From positions 1 through 8,106 of the forward strand of contig JAFXMJ010000252.1 of assembly GCA_017530465.1 (NCBI GenBank): 8,106 nucleotides of DNA, given 5' to 3'. Position numbers and translations under genes: made by a program. Below, piece after piece: positions 6,284-8,106 of this stretch. The notes beneath the pieces were generated by a model. The model ran no database searches, had not been told where the DNA came from, and worked only from the letters and a program-made list of their open reading frames with translations. Position 1 is the first letter of the stretch. Every line of letters begins with the position of its first letter. The stretch comes from Bacteroidales bacterium. Its GTDB lineage: Bacteria; Bacteroidota; Bacteroidia; Bacteroidales; UBA3824.

Positions 6284-7312
6284 TTAGTTGGTTTTGAGGG
6301 TTTGTGCCGCGTCGGGGGCGGCGTTTGGTTCGGGCATCGGCACCGGCTTGGTGATTTCCACGATGTCAAACGCATAATTCATACAGCGGTTGTTTTCGTC
6401 GGGCAACGGTTGCATCTTGGCAAACTTGACGTAATCCGCCACGTCGAATATCGATTCCAACGCGCCCACGGCGTCAGACTTCTTGCCCGCGTGTTTGCGG
6501 AGTATCATAAGGGTCTCCGCCGATGTGGATTCCATCACCGATTCGCCATAGCGGTCGGAGATGTATTTCTTGATGATTTCGGTGAGTTCAGAGTAGAATT
6601 CCTTGTTCTTGTCCTGCTCGCATAGTTTCTTGTCTTTCAAGATGTTGAGACGTCGTATGGCAACTATTTCGGCGGGTTCTTTGGGCTTGGAGAACGGGAT
6701 GATGGGCTTGTTGCGGTGGCGGCGCACAAGTACGTAGGTAATCGCCGACGCAATGAGCGCAACGAGCAACACCACGAGTATTATGTTGCCAAACCTCGCC
6801 CAAAATTCCTTGAATGTCCACGGCGTGTCCTTTATATCCTTGATGCCAAACACCTTGATTATCTGCGTGGTGTCTATCTCGGCGGTGAAGGTGGAATCGA
6901 TGCCCTGCAATAGCGTAAAACTTATCTGCAACGAATCCGTGAACACAGAATCCTTGTCGATCATAAGGCCGATGGGCGGGATGGTGTATGTGGAATCCTC
7001 GAAGGACGTTATCATATAATAAAAGGAGTATGTGATGTCTCCCTGAGTTCCTACGAGGGTGTCGGGCTTGGGCGCGGACACCACTTCAAGAGTAGGTACT
7101 ATGACATTGTTCTTGAAAGTGGGCGGCGTTATCTTCCTGCCTACAGATGCTGTGGCGGTGATGGTGAGTTTGGCTTGGCTCGCGAGTTCGATGACGTTGG
7201 AGTCGAGAGCCGCCTTTACCTTCTGCGCCACGGCGGACGACGGCAATATCATTGCCGCCGCCACAGCCAATGCCTTAATATATGTTGCTATCTTGCTCAA
7301 AGCCAATTTCAT
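6284..7312 (-). CDS. Short BatD-like membrane protein (between DUF58 and batA)
   Basis: This 342-residue protein has a signal peptide (1-29, SAVAQ). An extracytoplasmic beta-rich region spans about 31-165, with the BatD-like phrase SFEDSTYTIPPIGLMID at 103-119. One membrane helix lies at about 174-196. A basic cytosolic helical domain spans about 200-322 (NKEFYSELTEIIKKYISDRYG, 236-256), with a Pro/Ala-rich end. The plan (one beta domain, one helix, cytosolic helical tail) is a shortened BatD, and its tail resembles that of BatD. Genes in this position in Bacteroidota Bat operons are usually annotated as hypothetical or DUF4381-like. It probably works with BatA, the next gene, whose ATG lies 1 bp after its stop. 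No enzymatic motif is visible. The ATG at 7312 directly precedes the signal peptide. The gap to the DUF58 gene is 36 bp. Confidence 0.85.
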   Translation of the reverse strand: MKLALSKIATYIKALAVAAAMILPSSAVAQKVKAALDSNVIELASQAKLTITATASVGRKITPPTFKNNVIVPTLEVVSAPKPDTLVGTQGDITYSFYYMITSFEDSTYTIPPIGLMIDKDSVFTDSLQISFTLLQGIDSTFTAEIDTTQIIKVFGIKDIKDTPWTFKEFWARFGNIILVVLLVALIASAITYVLVRRHRNKPIIPFSKPKEPAEIVAIRRLNILKDKKLCEQDKNKEFYSELTEIIKKYISDRYGESVMESTSAETLMILRKHAGKKSDAVGALESIFDVADYVKFAKMQPLPDENNRCMNYAFDIVEITKPVPMPEPNAAPDAAQTLKTN

Positions 7313-7348
7313 TGTTTTAGTTTTTAATCTCTCACTCCCGGTGTCGGT

Positions 7349-8106
7349 TCATCGGGACTTAAAAAGTTTGATGAGGGGCTTCACGTAGTCGTCGCCGTTG
7401 GCGATGGCGACATCCTGCACGCCAGCCCGCAGGAAAGTGTTTTCGAGTTTTTCGCGGCGTTCACGCGCCGCCCGCATAAGGTTTTCTCGCACGGTACGGT
7501 TGGAAGTGTCAACGAGCATCTTCCTGCCCGATTCCGCGTCCTGCATATACACAAGCCCTACATTGGGGAAGTCCTCCACCTCGCGCTTGTCATAGACATT
7601 GAGGGCGAGAAGGTCGTGCTTGTGCCCCGCAATCCTCAGCGCGTCGCTAAAATCGGGGCATGCAAAGTCGCTTATCATAAACACCGTGCTGCGCTTCTTG
7701 ATGACGTTGGTCAGATATTGCAACGCCTTGGTAGCATCGGTGCCTTTGTATTTAGGCTCGAATGTCAATAGCTCCCTGATAATCCTCAGGATATGCTGAC
7801 GACCCTTTTTCGGCGGGATGAACTTCTCTATTTCGTTGGAGAAGAAGATGACACCAATCTTGTCGTTGTTGCTGATGGCGGAGAACGACAGACAAGCGGC
7901 TATCTCGGTCACGAAATCGCGTTTGGTGGTCTCCTCAGAGCCAAAGTCCAACGAGCCTGACACATCTACCAGGATGATGACGGTGAGTTCGCGCTCCTCC
8001 TCAAACACCTTTATATAAGGCTTGTCGAACCTTGCCGTGACGTTCCAATCGATATTGCGGATGTCGTCGCCGTACTGGTACTCGCGCACCTCGCTGAACG
8101 ACATAC
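7349..8106 (-). CDS. DUF58 (VWA-like) protein, N-terminus cut by window edge
   Basis: The visible 251 codons start at an internal-looking Met (8104), and the frame continues off the right edge. The conserved DUF58 segment MSFSEVREYQYGDDIRNIDW (1-20) normally lies some 40 residues inside proteins of about 290 residues, so the true start is missing. A VWA-like core follows with ILVDVSGS (D47, S49, S51), GTDATKAL (121-128) and VFMISDF (141-147), consistent with a metal-binding site. No signal peptide or membrane helix is seen in this part, so it is likely cytosolic or peripheral. DUF58 proteins are encoded next to MoxR AAA+ ATPases and are thought to be their partners in assembling or activating envelope complexes. 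Here it heads the visible part of the Bat operon, 36 bp before the short BatD-like gene. The C-terminal helical region has the Arg-rich segment RAARERREKLENTF (211-224). Confidence 0.92.
   Translation of the reverse strand, partial: MSFSEVREYQYGDDIRNIDWNVTARFDKPYIKVFEEERELTVIILVDVSGSLDFGSEETTKRDFVTEIAACLSFSAISNNDKIGVIFFSNEIEKFIPPKKGRQHILRIIRELLTFEPKYKGTDATKALQYLTNVIKKRSTVFMISDFACPDFSDALRIAGHKHDLLALNVYDKREVEDFPNVGLVYMQDAESGRKMLVDTSNRTVRENLMRAARERREKLENTFLRAGVQDVAIANGDDYVKPLIKLFKSR

Noticed and set aside
5359..6297. Plus-strand open frame (312 codons) opposite batA
   Set aside because: batA in the other strand is a clear full-length family member with intact VWA motifs; the antisense frame resembles no family and is a shadow.
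6283..6375. Upstream extension of batA by 31 codons
   Set aside because: The added residues are Arg/Pro/Ser-rich, overlap the preceding gene, and do not match the usual BatA start MFDYIHFAHPGRL.

Overview
The window is almost wholly one minus-strand gene cluster, the Bat ('Bacteroides aerotolerance') operon of a Bacteroidota bacterium, most likely from the Bacteroidales. The assignment rests on the gene set and its order, on the BatA/BatB von Willebrand factor A (VWA) membrane proteins, on the BatC conserved C-terminal tail, and on the lack of clear Shine-Dalgarno sequences. The species cannot be named from the sequence.

Read in the direction of transcription (right to left), the layout is: a DUF58 protein cut by the right edge (7349-8106); a short BatD-like membrane protein (6284-7312); batA (5281-6282); an unusual 236-bp spacer full of small palindromes (5045-5280); batB (3998-5044); batC (2983-3945); batD (1159-2922); batE (366-1130); and the first 118 codons of an APH-family small-molecule kinase cut by the left edge (1-356). 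Apart from the batA-batB spacer, the gaps are short (1 to 60 bp) and all genes are co-directional, so a polycistronic unit is likely. In related genomes a MoxR-type AAA+ ATPase normally lies just upstream of the DUF58 gene; it would be outside this window.

The products form a plausible cell-envelope system. A cytosolic DUF58 protein with a VWA-like metal site would work with the (unseen) MoxR ATPase. BatA and BatB place VWA domains with intact metal-ion-dependent adhesion sites (MIDAS) at the inner membrane. BatC and BatE supply tetratricopeptide (TPR) scaffolds, and BatE also carries a bacterial SH3 domain. BatD and the short BatD-like protein have extracytoplasmic beta domains, one membrane anchor and related cytosolic helical tails. 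The cellular role of Bat systems remains unsettled: aerotolerance, envelope stress and complex assembly have all been proposed.

Two things stand out. BatC carries a five-motif calcium-binding DxDxDG (thrombospondin type 3-like) block between its Gln-rich linker and its conserved tail. The batA-batB spacer holds five compact hairpins plus a long AT-rich inverted repeat, in an operon that is otherwise tightly packed.
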